A stretch of 64,000 bases of DNA from Mycteria americana (taxonomy: Eukaryota > Chordata > Aves > Ciconiiformes > Ciconiidae). Of the stretch, positions 1 to 11,164 are shown in pieces. The translations under genes were made by a program, and so were the position numbers. The stretch is taken from the NCBI RefSeq assembly GCF_035582795.1, contig NC_134366.1, forward strand, positions 36,357,926 through 36,421,925, given 5' to 3'. Numbering within the stretch: position 1 is the stretch's first letter; each line of letters opens with the position of its first letter. Below the pieces are notes generated by a model that worked only from the letters and a program-made list of their open reading frames with translations, had not been told where the DNA came from and searched no databases.

Positions 1-2290
1 TGGAGGCCTCAGCTGAGATTGTGCCAGCTTGTGTGAGAGTCCATGCAAAGATAAAGAGACGATTATTTCCCTATGGGAATTTTAGATGTTAGAACTTGGT
101 TTGATTTATGTTCACGATCCAATGAGTACAGTAATTATACAAACCCTTCAGTATCACAGAATATGAACAGTTCTTAAACCATAACGTATTTTTCCACAGA
201 ATAACTCTGTTGGGCAGAAAAGCAGGTGGGGGAGATGCCAGCCAGCCTACTCCACACATGGAGAAATTGGAGAAACAGAGGGGAATTCAGCTCACTTGAG
301 ACAGAATGAAAGTCTGCAGCTGAGCTGGCTGCCCTGGGCCCTCTTTGTAGCCCATTGACCTTGACCAGGTTTCTATTTCTACATGAGGATAAGATGAATC
401 AGGTTCTGGAAAGATCTGTGTAACATTCATTGACACAGAGTCTGCCCAGGGTGACTATTTCAGAACAGGAGGTTTACCTTTGGTTGGATGAGTATCACTG
501 TGTCTTGCTCATGGTTATCCAAGCAGTCTTTGACAGAACCAGGTATTAAACTCAGCCTCAGTCAGAAGTCTAAACGATCATGCTGTCTCTCTGCTCCCAC
601 TCCATTGCCCTCCTGACCTCCCACTACAATGTCCTAGTGACTCTTCTGAACTCTTTAATTACTATCAGCCAAGCAATTGACCCTTTGCGGTCATTTGCCA
701 CAGTATTTTTGGCTGATTTTATTTAATCTAGGTATAAATGTACCTGTACTGAAATCAGTTCATGACGACTAAGGCACAATGCCTGACCTGTAAGTGCATT
801 CTGGCTCCTAAAGACGAAAATAAGCATGCAGTAGGATTTTTCAAAACTGTATTAACAGAGGCTAACTTTAGCCCAACAAGGCTGGTCTTCCTAGGTTTCC
901 TCCAGAGGGAAAAGCTAAGTTGTACTTTGGGGCTTCCACTATAATCAAAGCAGAATTAGGATATGAGAGGTTGCTTCTTTGAGTCACCTTCTGGAGGAGC
1001 CCATCTAACGTTTGCAAACATTTCTCACGTGCCACAATTTTCCACTCATTTCAAGAGAAGGCAAGTATTCATGAATTTCTGAAAATCCCATAATTTGGTG
1101 CCTGAGTATTTGGTGCCTAAACATCTGGCCCTTGAAATTTGGCAGGACTGTGCCTGGGTTATGTAGGCATTGCACAAAACATCCGCTCTTAACTTGCTTA
1201 AACTGCTGTTGAATGGGTTGCAGTCCTATGATTTTGTCCCATCCCATCAGTATGTGTTGCTTTGTAAATAGTCCGAGGACCTACCTTATTCATAAAATAA
1301 GGTAAATCCCTACAGTCTCAGCAAAAATATTATGTAAACTAGGAATGAGGTCAAGCCTTCACAAACAATTGTATCAACAAACTGAGAAATATATGAGGCA
1401 CATGTACCAAGTAAATGGTAAACCCCGATTTGATATCTCGATTTTTATACACAGCAATTATAAATTAATAACTGGAAAGGTAAGCCAACATGAACCTCTA
1501 GGTTACTTCATTGTATAAACACTGTTGTTAATATGAGGACCAAGAATGTGTCTCAGTGTCAGTAAACTCAATAAAGGTACAGCCTGTGCACTGGAAAATT
1601 AAGATATTTAACACAAATTTTTAAAAAATACTTTTAATGATTTGGCTTCTTCCATCAGATAAGATGGAATTAGGAGTAGATGCAAGTGAAATGGTTGATG
1701 GCAAACCAGAAGGCAGAGTTCAATGACAGGCAGAGCTCAAAATTAATTTCTCAAAATTAATTTCCCAAAATAAGCACGTTAAAAAAGCAGAGCCCTCAGC
1801 TCTTGGATAAGGCAAACAAGCCTCAGTCCATCAAGCTCTCAGCCACGCTCTGCCATCTTAGCAAATGGGACTGCAACAAACAATAACATTTAAGAAACTC
1901 CTTTTTCATCCTGTTTCCCCGTGGCCATCATCCCTGAGAGAAAGATGAAGCTGATTCTAACATTAAAGCTTATAAAGAGACTGCATCTCTCATACTCTCA
2001 GTGTAAAAGTTTCCCTAGCATAGCAATTGGCAAGGAGCAAATTAGCCTCACCTTGTGGGGTGCCAGCAAGACCCTCTGGTTCCCTTCCATGCTGGAAGGG
2101 CAGCCATGTATCTCAGGAGCACGGCCCATACGAGAAAACTGGCAAAGCCCAACTCACACTCTGGGGGAACTGAGAATTAAACCGATCAGGATGTGAAAGC
2201 ACCACCTCCTGCCAAAGTCACTGACCTCCAATGCATGGCATATTAGAAGTATTAAGTGTACTTCAATCTGCACAGCAATCAAGTAAAAAT
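1..2290 (+). other. Noncoding DNA, probably GPNMB intron
   Basis: No exon, RNA gene or repeat is recognisable here. The short open frames (for example at 762-944 and 1921-2196) show no family motif and no convincing splice-site pair. Because the transmembrane exon of GPNMB follows at 2959 and is preceded by an acceptor, the stretch is most simply intron sequence of that gene. A degenerate upstream GPNMB exon cannot be excluded by eye. Confidence 0.55.
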
Positions 2291-2295
2291 GACGT

Positions 2296-2883
2296 TGTCA
2301 TGGTTTAACCCCAGCTGGCTACTAAGCCCCACACAGCTGCTCGCTCACTCCCCCCTAGTGCGATGGGGGAGAGAATCTGAAGGGTAAAAGTGAGAAAACT
2401 CATGGGTTGAGATGAAGGCAGTTCAATAGGTAAAGCAAAAGCCACGCACGCAAGCGAAGCAAAGCAAGGAATTCATTCACTACTTCCCATGGGCAGGCAG
2501 GTGTTCAGCCATCTCCAGGAAAGCAGGGCTCCATCACGCGTAATGGTTACTTGGGAAGACAAACACCATCACTCCAAACATCCCCCCTTCCTTCTTCTTC
2601 CCCAGCTTTATATGCTGAGCATGACATCATATGGTATGGACTATCCCTTTGGTCAGTTGGGGTCAGCTGTCCCAGCTGTGTCCCCTCCCAACTTCTTGCG
2701 CACCCCCAGCCTACCCACTGGTGGGGTGGGGTGAGAAGCAGAAAAGGCCTGACTCTGTGTGAGCACTGCTCAGCAGTAACTAAAACATCCCTGTGCTATC
2801 AACACTGTTTCCAGCACAAATCCCAAACATAGCCCCATACTAGCTACTGTGAAGAAAATTAACTCTACCCCAGCCCCAGCACA
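2296..2883 (-). mobile_element. Solo LTR of an avian endogenous retrovirus
   Basis: A 588-bp element begins TG (2296) and ends CA (2883). It is flanked by the perfect 5-bp direct repeat gacgt at 2291-2295 and 2884-2888, so both borders are visible. Its sequence resembles a dispersed neoavian LTR that I recognise by its ends (tgtcatggtttaacccc on this strand). On the - strand it has a promoter-like TATA box (catataaag, around 2610-2618) just after a CRE-like tgacatca/tgatgtca block, and a pyrimidine-rich stretch toward the - strand 3' end. The natural orientation is therefore - strand, antisense to GPNMB. No gag, pol, env, primer-binding site or second LTR adjoins it, so it is a solo LTR left by recombination. 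The 5-bp duplication fits an ERVL-type integrase, but family assignment is by memory. Confidence 0.85.
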
Positions 2884-2958
2884 GACGTTTTCTTTAGAAA
2901 ATCTATCTCATTGTAAAAAAGAGGCTAACTTTTAACCAAACTACTTTCTGAACTCTAG

Positions 2959-3046
2959 GATCATCATCAGGAACAACAGAAGGTGTCTTTATCTTCCTTG
3001 GTTTGTTGGCAGTGTTTGCCACGATTGGGGCTTTTGTCCTTTACAA
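2959..3046 (+). CDS. GPNMB: GPNMB transmembrane exon
   Basis: The acceptor aactctag ends at 2958 and the donor gtaagt starts at 3047. The 88-nt exon is read with two bases completing a codon from an upstream exon and encodes SSSGTTEG followed by the hydrophobic span VFIFLGLLAVFATIGAFVLY. It ends with two bases of a lysine codon. The solo LTR ends 75 bp before this exon. Confidence 0.88.
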
Positions 3047-4091
3047 GTAAGTCGCTAATTTCTAGAATTAAAAACAGTTCAAGGAATTGTCAAAAATATT
3101 AGCTTAAGTTAACAAAACCAACAACTTAAATTTGCATTAGCTATATTTTTGTTTCTTTTTTGTTGTTGTTCACAAATATTCTGGCAAATATTCAAGAAAA
3201 TAAGATTACTGGCTTAAGCCACAAAACCATTGGAAAATATGTAAATGTTAAAGACTTTCATAGAAAATTACATTCTGTGCTCATAAGCACAAATAGTAAC
3301 ACTAGAAGGCCTGGGAACTGCACGTAAGCAGCAAGCAAACTCAAACTGCATTATGTGATTTGTATATGCAGTAAAACCTAACAAACAGAACTTTTAATTT
3401 AGCGCTAAAATATTTACAAGAAGTGTTTGCAAATGACTGACAGATCAAGAATTAATCATCAAAATTCTTCATTAAATAATTGACAAATAAATTATTTGGG
3501 AAAAAGGTGCTGGGCATGCAGGGAAGTAGTTAACAGAAGCACGCGTTACTGCATTATTAGCTTGGATGTTTCTCATGAAACTTTAAGACTGCACCAAGAC
3601 TCCTGAGTCAGGAGTACGCTCACCCTTCGTAGTCAGTGGTGAGAAAGAAAACACCTCCACAGAGCAACAGTACTCCACTAAGCAACGGAGCCTTCTCATT
3701 AACCAGGCCTTAGTCACCACTACTGACCTATGGCTGTTAACCATTAGATGGGATTAAAGAGGGAAGGAGAGAGAATATGTTATGAATACATGATTAGTTC
3801 TCTTATGCACTGGTCATATGCTAAATGCGGACTTTAATTTAGAATCATAGAATCATTTAGGTTGGAAAAGACCTTTAAGATCATCAAGTCCAATAGTTAA
3901 ATGTCTTTCAGCAACTAACTGTGTGCATTCCTTGCAGGAGATACAAGCAATACAAGCCTATTGAGAGAAATGCGGGACAAGCAGAGAACCAGGAGGGACT
4001 AAGTGCTTACCTCAGCAATTTCAAAGCAATTTTCTTCCCTCGTAGCACTGAGAGAAATCCTCTGCTGAAAAGCAAACCAGGCATTGTTTAA
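2959..4091 (+). CDS. GPNMB: GPNMB, C-terminal part (two 3' exons)
   Basis: GPNMB (glycoprotein nmb, osteoactivin) is a type I membrane glycoprotein of the PMEL family, found in melanosomes, lysosomes and at the surface of macrophages and other cells. Only its 3' end is in the window: exons 2959-3046 and 3938-4091, joined in frame with a lysine codon split across the intron. They encode a short juxtamembrane segment, one hydrophobic segment of about 20 residues, a basic stop-transfer KRYKQ, and a cytoplasmic tail of about 50 residues. The tail contains a YxxI motif (YKPI, comparable to the hemITAM of the human protein) and an acidic dileucine sorting motif ERNPLL near the C-terminus. Tail similarity to human GPNMB (LSxxLxxxKAxFFP then NPLL) and synteny with MALSU1 and IGF2BP3 support the name. 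The extracellular exons lie to the left of the window. Confidence 0.9.
3841..3897 (-). mobile_element. CR1 LINE 3'-end fragment in last GPNMB intron
   Basis: About 57 bp match the extreme 3' end of chicken-repeat-1 elements. The 8-bp terminal repeat (agaatcat twice) is followed by the conserved ttaggttggaaaagacctttaagatcat block. The CR1 sense is on the - strand. Such tiny 3' pieces are typical of 5'-truncated CR1 insertions. It ends about 40 bp before the acceptor of the final GPNMB exon. Confidence 0.85.
3938..4091 (+). CDS. GPNMB: GPNMB last coding exon, cytoplasmic tail
   Basis: The acceptor cattccttgcag ends at 3937. The first base completes the split lysine codon and the frame runs 51 codons to taa at 4089-4091. 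It encodes the basic KRYKQ anchor, the tyrosine motif YKPI, a middle LSAYLSNFKAIFFP and the terminal dileucine signal ERNPLL. The middle segment and dileucine align with the human GPNMB tail, which makes this the most diagnostic piece of the gene. Confidence 0.9.
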
Positions 4092-5265
4092 ACCTTTAGT
4101 CTAACACTGACTATTAGATTACGTACAGGACTCATATCTGAACTGTACTTTGATGGGGTTTTCTTGTTGTTATAAAAAAACAGGGGGTAAGGTGAAAGCA
4201 CATATAGATGGGATGGTAACTTTTGGGGGCTTGGTGCAATTAGAAATATTAAAATAGTCCTTCATAGAAAACAATGAGGTAGTTTTCAGCACTTGCTGTT
4301 CTTGCTTATGATCTAGGATACATTCTTCTCAATAACTAACAAGCCCCCTCCTTATCTGGGTTTTCTTACTTCTAGGTTAACTACCTGCAAAACTAATCAG
4401 ATCCATAAACTGGAGGGGGGAAAAAAAAGGTTAATTAAAAAAACAACCAAACCACCAACTTGTAAATACTTAGTCTTAAATAGACAGTCCAGTACAGCTG
4501 CATACTGCCTTAGCAGGATTCATTTTTGAAATCTTTGAAAGAAAGACACAGGGGACAGGCACATGTTATGTCTGTGGAATGAAACGTGCCATGGCCTATT
4601 CCCAGGCATTGGCACTGAACTGCTGACACTGTTACACTGTTCAGGAGGTCCTAGCACAGTCTCGCCCCAGGCCGGCTAGCTCCCTACCAAGCAAACCCCA
4701 GATTCTGGGAACCACCAGAGGCACTGTTCCCCACCAGGAGTTTGGCAGCAGCCACCCTGTTTTGCAGGGTTCAATAGCATGGATGCAGCTCATTACATGC
4801 CAGTTGGCCTCACGGCCAGAAAACAGGGCTAGACACATTTAGTCTCTTACTGGACATGGCTACCAGTGCACGAGTCTCACTATAAACTAGACCACAGACA
4901 CCCGAGCAACAAGATTGATGAGGCCCATCTGCTTGGCTCTCCCTGTTGAAACTTTTACTCTGAGTCCCATGTAAAATCCTTACAGGCAATTGCTGATGCT
5001 GTCCTTGTCTCCTTTGTTTCCGCTGCTCTTGAGACACTGGATTGGCACCACCGCTCCCCAGAGGGCAGATAAGTGCTCCACGGACAAGGGTCAACAGAGT
5101 GATGGTCATAGCAGGAAGGGGTAGCGCTCGACTCCCTTTCTTCCTTCTCTTTCCATTCCTCTCTCTCCTGCAGTAAAGATACATTAAGTTCTGCTTGCTC
5201 CTCCATCCCTCTTAATCAAATAAATGAAAACCCCAATCTAAATAAAGCACTATGCTCCAGTTTCT
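4092..5265 (+). other. GPNMB: GPNMB 3'UTR (approximate)
   Basis: Sequence downstream of the GPNMB stop codon. Two AATAAA hexamers lie at 5219-5224 and 5241-5246, so a 3'UTR of roughly 1.15 kb is likely. A more distal end cannot be excluded. The overlapping - strand open frames at 4641-5206 have no recognisable product. Confidence 0.5.
5219..5246 (+). terminator. Candidate poly(A) signals of GPNMB
   Basis: Two AATAAA hexamers (5219-5224 and 5241-5246), 22 bp apart, are the first clustered consensus signals after the GPNMB stop codon. Use has to be inferred, since no transcript evidence is available. Confidence 0.45.
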
Positions 5266-6843
5266 GCTTTTGCATGATGCAGCTTAGAAAGTGTAAACTT
5301 CTGCAAGAAAACTGTCCAAAAAATGCTTTAAATGGTTCATTTTCCATAAAAGCCTTTCTGTTATTATTGAAGTTTATAAGCAAAATGAAATTAACTTTCA
5401 GCTGGGGGCTGGGCAAATTACTTTACACAATCCATTTCCAAGCACTGAATTCTTTGAAGTTCTGTATTTCAATATATTTAGCTTATTTACTGTGTCTTGG
5501 AACATCTCTGATACATATTGTTCTCTGTTCCTGATGCAATATATAAGCATAAACGTATTTTCCTGGTATCTTAGCAGACCTGTAAAATGCTCATAATTCA
5601 CAATCTGAATGTAGTCCTCACCACCACTTTCCCAGTGTGCATGGACACCTTTAAATGACTTGAGGACATAAAAAATGCAGATTGCGACATACCTGTGAGA
5701 TTAGTTCTTTAGTTATAAAATTCAACAGCCTCTTTTCTTCTTTTGTTTCCAGGTTGTCCAATTGTTTTAATTCTTTTGTGGCCATTTCAGTTATATTATT
5801 AAAAGCACCGTATTTGCCATTGTTCCGTCTTCCTTATACGTAACACCCTATTATCTAACCATAACTGGGCATCTAAAACTAGTCTCTGACTTAAACAGAA
5901 AACACATTTCCTGCAAAAATTACTGTCTGAATGTTATGTCCTCTGTTATCAGTCAGACTGCTGACAGGAAGAACTGTAATTTGTATTTGTTGCTCTGGCT
6001 TAAGGCAGGACAGGGGTTTAGTTAAAAGCTTAAGATGACCCGTAATGGAGCATGAAAAAATAAGGTCTGTCACAGCTATAATGCTTAGGATCAGCAATGA
6101 CGCAGGCTACCACTGACCTAGGTTATATGCAGAAAGCGTCTTGTTTCAGCAAAACACTGCATGTTAGGAGCTCAGAGACATCTTAGGCTTTTGCACAGAA
6201 ACCAACTTTCAGGCATATTTTAAGAACTTTTTTTTATCCTTTAACCTAAAGATACAGAATAGCTTGCACTGTCTTCCTTTAAATATCATGTCGGAATATT
6301 AAATTTTTATAATTTGATTTTGCCTTTTCAGCTGTAACTTCCATTTCATATATCTTTACTTTTATACAATGCAATCTAACTGCTGCACTGACAAATAAAC
6401 CATCTAATGATTTTAAAGAGCACATTTCCTTTGTCTCAGAAAGAGATACTGTCAGATAAGCAACTTGACAAGTTGGCTAATTACTGACCAAAACAGTATC
6501 TCCTCCAGAAAACACAACTGGATTTGCCTTAGTTCCCTTATGCACATCTGGTACTATCGTTGGTTACCTAGCAGTTTTTGCAGTCTCCCTTCAAGTGTAC
6601 TCAGAACAATGGCACCATGAACCTGAGAAGTGAGGAGACTTTCTTAACAACCAGACAATGGCTGAGGAACCCAATTTCAGAACAGATCAGGATACAAATG
6701 AACTTCATGCCCTTCAAAGGCAAGAACAGGTGACAAACAACAGATTTGTGAATGTCAGCAAATGTTACAAGACAGGTTTCAGGCATCCTCTTTGGAGAAA
6801 TAACATCAAAGAATGACATCAAACATAAACGTACATCATCTTT
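5266..6843. other. Intergenic DNA between GPNMB and a CR1 LINE
   Basis: AT-rich sequence with no recognisable exon, RNA gene or repeat. A further AATAAA near 6391 might serve as a distal GPNMB poly(A) signal. Short open frames on both strands look random. Confidence 0.5.
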
Positions 6844-6927
6844 ACAGAATCACAGAATCACATAGGTTGGAAAAGACCTTTAAGATCATCGAGTCCAACC
6901 ATAAACCTAACACTACCAAGACCACCA

Positions 6928-9865
6928 CTACACCATGTCTCTAAGCACCTCATCCAAACGTCCTTTAAATACCTCCAGGGATGGCAACTCAACCACTTCC
7001 CTGGGCAGCCTGTTCCAATGCTTGATAACCCTCTCGGTGAAGAAAAATTTCCTCATATCCAGTCTAAACCTCCCCTGGCGCAACTTGAGGCCATTTCCTC
7101 TTGTCCTATCACTTGTTACCTGGGAGAAGAGACCGACCCCCACCTCGCTACAACCTCCTTTCAGGTAGTTGAAGAGAGCGATAAGGTCTCCCCTCAGCCT
7201 CCTTTTCTCCAGGCTAAACAGTCCCAGCTCCCTCAGCCGCTCCTCATAAGACTTCTGCTCCAGACCCTTCACCAGCTTCGTTGCCCTTCTCTGGACTCGC
7301 TCCAGCACCTCAATGTCTCTCTTGTAGTGGGGGGCCCAAAACTGAACACAGGATTCGAGGTGCGGCCTCACCAGTGCCAAGTACAGGGGCACAATCACTC
7401 CCCTAGTCCTGCTGGCCACGCTATTTTTGATACAAGCCAGGATGCCATTGGCTTTCTTGGCCGCCTGGGCACACTGCTGGCTCATATTCAGGCGGCTGTC
7501 AACAAACACCCCCAGGTCCTTCTCTGCCAGGCAGCTTTCCAGCCACTCTTCCCCAAGCTTGTAGCGTTGCATGGGGTTGCTGTGGCCCAAGTGCAGGACC
7601 TTGCACTTGGCCTTGTTAAACCTCATACAATTGACCTCGGCCCATCCAGCCAGCCTGTCCAGGTCCCTCTGCAGAGCCTGCCTACCCTCCAGCAGATCAA
7701 CACTCCCACACAACTTGCTGTCGTCTGCAAACTTACTGAGAGTACACTCAATCCCTTCGTCCAGATCATTGATAAAGATATTAAACAGAACTGGCCCCAA
7801 CACAGAGCCCTGGGGAACACCGCTTGTGACCGGCCACCAACTGGAGTAAACTCCATTCACCACCACTCTTTGGGCCCAGACATCCAGCCAGTTCTTTACC
7901 CAGCGAAGAGTACACCTGTCCAAGCCATGAGCAGCCAGTTTCTCCAGGAGAATGCTGTGGGAAACCGTGTCAAAGGCTTTACTGAAGTCTAGATAGACAA
8001 CATCCACAGCCTTTCCCTCATCCACTAGGTGGGTCACCTTGTCATAGAAGGAGATCAGGTTGGTCAAGCAGGACCTGCCTTTCCTGAACCCATGCTGGCT
8101 GGGCTTGATCCCTTGGTTATCCTCTACATGCCGTGTGATGGCACTCAGGATGATCTGCTCCATCAGCTTCCCCGGCACCGAGGTCAGGCTGACAGGCCTG
8201 TAGTTCCCCGGGTCCTCCTTCCGGCCCTTCTTGAAGATGGGTGTCACATTAGCTAATCTCCAGTCAGCAGGGACTTCCCCAGTTAGCCAGGACTGCTGGT
8301 AAATGATGGAAAGGGGCTTGGTGAGCTCTTCTGCCAGCTCCTTCAGCACTCTCGGGTGGATCTCATCAGGCCCCATAGACTTGTGAGTGTCTAAGTGGTG
8401 CAGCAGGTCACTTACCATATCCCCCTGGATTATGGGGGCTCCAGTCTGGTCCCCATCCCTAACTTCCAACTCCAGGGGCTGGGTACCCATAGAACAGTCA
8501 GCCCTGCTAATAAAGACTGAGGCAAAGAAGGCATTAAGTACCTCAGCCTTTTCCTCATCCTTGGTCACTGTGTTTCCTCCCCCATCTACTAGGGGCTGGA
8601 GATTCTCCTTACCTCTCCTTTTGCTGCTAATGTATTTGAAGAAGTGTTTTTTGTTGTCTTTTACAGCAGCAGCCAGACTGAGCTCTAGCTCAGCTTTGGC
8701 CCTTCTAATTTTCTCCCTGCACAACCTCGCTACACCTTTGTAGTCCTCCTGAGTTGCCCGCCCCTTCTTCCAGAGGTCATAGACTCTCCTCTTTCTCCTG
8801 AGTTCGAGCCAGAGCTCTCTAGTCAGCCAGGCTGGTCTTCTTCCCCGCCGGCTCGTCTTTCGGCACCTGGGGACAGCCCGCTCTTGTGCCTTTAGGACTT
8901 CCTCCTTAAAGAATGTCCAGCCCTCCTGGACCCCTTTACCCATAAGGGCTGCCTCCCAAGGGACTCTCTCGACCAGTCTCCTAAACAGGCCGATGTCCGC
9001 CCTCCGAAAGTCTAAGGTGGCAGTTTTGCTGACCCCCCTCGCCGCTTCTCCACGTATCAAAAACTCTATCATTTCATGATCGCTCTGCCCAAGACAGCCT
9101 CCAACCATCACACCGCTCACAAGTCCTTCTCTGTTGGTGAACAAGAGGTCCAGCGGGGCACCTTCCCTAGTTGGCTCGCTCACCAGCTGTGTCAGGAAGT
9201 TATCTGCCACACGCTCCAGGAACCTCCTGGACTGTTTCCTCTCTGCTGTATTGTATTTCCAGCAGACATCCGGCAGGTTGAAGTCCCCCACAAGAACAAG
9301 GGCTAGCGATCGTGAGGCTTCACCCAGCTGCTTATAGAATAGTTCATCTGTCTCCTCATCCTGGTTGGGGGGTCTGTAACAGACTCCCACCACAATATCT
9401 GCCTTGTTGGCCTTCCCCCTGATTCTTACCCATAAACACTCCACCCTATCATCACCATCATCGAGCTCTAAACTATCCAGACACTCCCTGACATATAGGG
9501 CTACCCCACCACCTCTCCTGCCTCGCCTATCCCTCCTGAAGTTTATAGCCATCCATCACCGCACTCCAGTTGTGCGAGTCACCCCACCACGTTTCCGTGA
9601 TGGCCACCATATCATAGTTTTCCTGATGTACAATGGCTTCCAACTCCTCCTGCTTGTTACCCATGCTGCGTGCATTGGTGTAGAGGCACTTCAGCTGGGC
9701 TGTCACCCGTGCCTCCTTCATAGAAGAACACCCCTTGCGTGCTTTGAGGCGTTTCACTGGCATTTCCCTCTTGGCTCCCGTTGCCTCAGTATCCCCTGGC
9801 TCAACTCCGCTCGACTTCGGCTGTGCCCCAGCGTACCCCGCACATCTCCAGCTTACCCCGCACAT
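6928..9865 (-). pseudogene. CR1 ORF2 (endonuclease-reverse transcriptase), one frameshift
   Basis: ORF2 encodes the APE-type endonuclease and reverse transcriptase for CR1 target-primed reverse transcription. The N-terminal block is open at 9527-9865, with the endonuclease motifs TNARSM and AITETWW. It then shifts frame near 9538-9550, where the expected codons for KLFRRD lack two bases. From 9552 an uninterrupted 874-codon frame runs to the stop at 6928. In that segment VGDFN is at about residues 88-92 and SDHE at 157-160 (endonuclease). The RT blocks are YRPVSLTSV at about 451-459, YLDFSKAFD at 520-528, [10 protein letters not shown] at 578-587 and the catalytic FADD at 608-611. The RT and C-terminal domains carry no stop codon. 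The single visible lesion suggests a recent insertion, although this copy cannot make full-length ORF2 protein as read. Confidence 0.93.
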
Positions 9866-9978
9866 CTCGAGGACTCAGGCCGAGTGCCCTCGCTGGCAGC
9901 CGCTCCCTCTAACCGTGGCGGGGTCGCCCCTCAGCTTCTCTCGGGCAAGCCTGATATTATCCCCCTCCCCCTTCGAGT

Positions 9979-10355
9979 CTAGTTTAAAGCTCTGTCAATG
10001 AGCCCTGCAAGTTCCTGAGCAAAGATTCTCTTTCCCCTTTGAGAAAGATGAATCCCATCAGACGCCAGCAAACCCGGTGCTGCGTAGGCCATCCTGTTGT
10101 CAAAAAAACCAAATCCGTGGCGATGACACCAGCCACGGAGCCATGCATTAATAGATTGGGCGTCTCTGTTCTTTCTTGTGTCACTGCCCACCACTGGAAG
10201 GAGAGAGGAGAAAATAACCTGTGCTCCTGAGTTCCTTACTAGCCGTCCCAAGGCCCTGAAGTCTCTTTTGATCACCCTAGGACTTCGTGTTGCAGCCTCA
10301 TCGCCCCCCACATGGAAGAGCAGTAGGGGGTAATAGTCCGAGGGCTGTACCAGGC
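9979..10355 (-). pseudogene. CR1 ORF1 remnant, esterase-like domain
   Basis: The frame is open from the 5' truncation point to a stop at 9979-9981 and has no own start codon (it runs in from the missing 5' part). It encodes the C-terminal half of CR1 ORF1. Recognisable blocks are SDYYPLLLFHVGGDEAA, IFSSLLPV and SDGIHLSQRGKRIFAQEL. The D-x-x-H in SDGIHL corresponds to the last catalytic block of SGNH hydrolases, the esterase domain described for CR1 ORF1. The block with the nucleophilic serine would lie in the missing part, so the domain is incomplete. Confidence 0.8.
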
Positions 10356-11164
10356 TTTAGAAACAACATCTTTTCAAATATGTCATCAAGAGAAATGGAA
10401 ACATTAGTTGGGTAACAAGTTTGTTAAAAATGACTTTAAAAAATGAAGTATTATTTCAAGCATCTTGCTTTGTTCCTCCCCCCTTTTCTTCTTGAACACT
10501 TTTTATAGCACACAATTAAGAGACTCATCAGATGTAACATTTTTCTTACCAAAAGTATTTCTAAGCTGAAAGTAAGGCTAAAAAACACCAGCCCCTGAAG
10601 GAACTGTAGAGGAATCAAACTAAACTTTGCAAGAGACAGCCAGACACTGTGGCCTGTAGTATAACTGACCACCTCCAGCATTGTACAGCATAGTTGAATT
10701 TCCTTTAAAGCTAAAGCTTTTATCGCTACAGGTCTTTATAATTCACAAGTTTATGCCTTTTAAGTCTTAATACTGTTGTTTTACCGTCATACTCAGTGAG
10801 GGAGGGAAAACCAGTCTGAACAGTAATTCTTTTATTCTATTGTTGGTTTAAATGCCAACATGGCCAGGGGAAGGGGGTGGAGGGAAACACATTTCACCCA
10901 CAGAAAACACAAATGCTTGAACTTGCTTAGGTCATAGCTTTTTAAGCCTTTGCAACATTCTCCATAGCAAAACAAACATAGCAAGACTACTAACCCTGCA
11001 CCCATTAACACTAGGTGGGAATTACACAAATGTAAAATACACTTTCCCAAGAAACATGTCTTAGTTTCAAACCAGCTGCAGCTTTTTAGACAAAACCATA
11101 GCCTTTAAAAGGGGGCACAAGGCTTGAACTGGGGTATGTGATCAAGGTTTATACGGCAGTGCCC
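10356..11164. other. Intergenic DNA upstream of the MALSU1 CpG island
   Basis: Between the truncated CR1 5' end and the start of GC-rich sequence I see no exon, RNA gene or repeat. The - strand open frames at 10451-10681 and 10832-11050 show no recognisable domain. Confidence 0.5.

Larger units (their letters stand above)
6844..10355 (-). mobile_element. CR1 LINE, 5'-truncated, long and young-looking
   Basis: A CR1 (chicken repeat 1) non-LTR retrotransposon of about 3.5 kb on the - strand. The 3' end, at low coordinates, shows the family hallmark: a tandem 8-bp acagaatc repeat followed by the gttggaaaagacctttaagatcat block. Reading leftward from 10355 it contains the C-terminal half of ORF1 (esterase-like domain), a short spacer, then ORF2 with endonuclease and reverse transcriptase, ending at 6928 and followed by an 85-bp 3'UTR. 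CR1 full length is about 4.5 kb, so roughly 1 kb of the 5' end is missing, as is usual for the family. It lies between GPNMB and MALSU1, antisense to both. No target-site duplication is evident, as expected for CR1. Confidence 0.95.

Noticed and set aside
2489-2832. Open frames of 81 and 93 codons
   Set aside because: They fall within the solo LTR, which has no coding function.
4641-5206. Overlapping - strand frames of 65-124 codons
   Set aside because: They lie in the presumed GPNMB 3'UTR and have no motif or splice context.
7018-7992. A 324-codon + strand open frame
   Set aside because: It is the antisense shadow of the CR1 reverse transcriptase frame and has no domain of its own.
8387-9982. 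Other + strand frames of 76-192 codons
   Set aside because: They lie antisense to CR1 ORF2 and its 5' region, and codon use reflects the GC-rich opposite strand.
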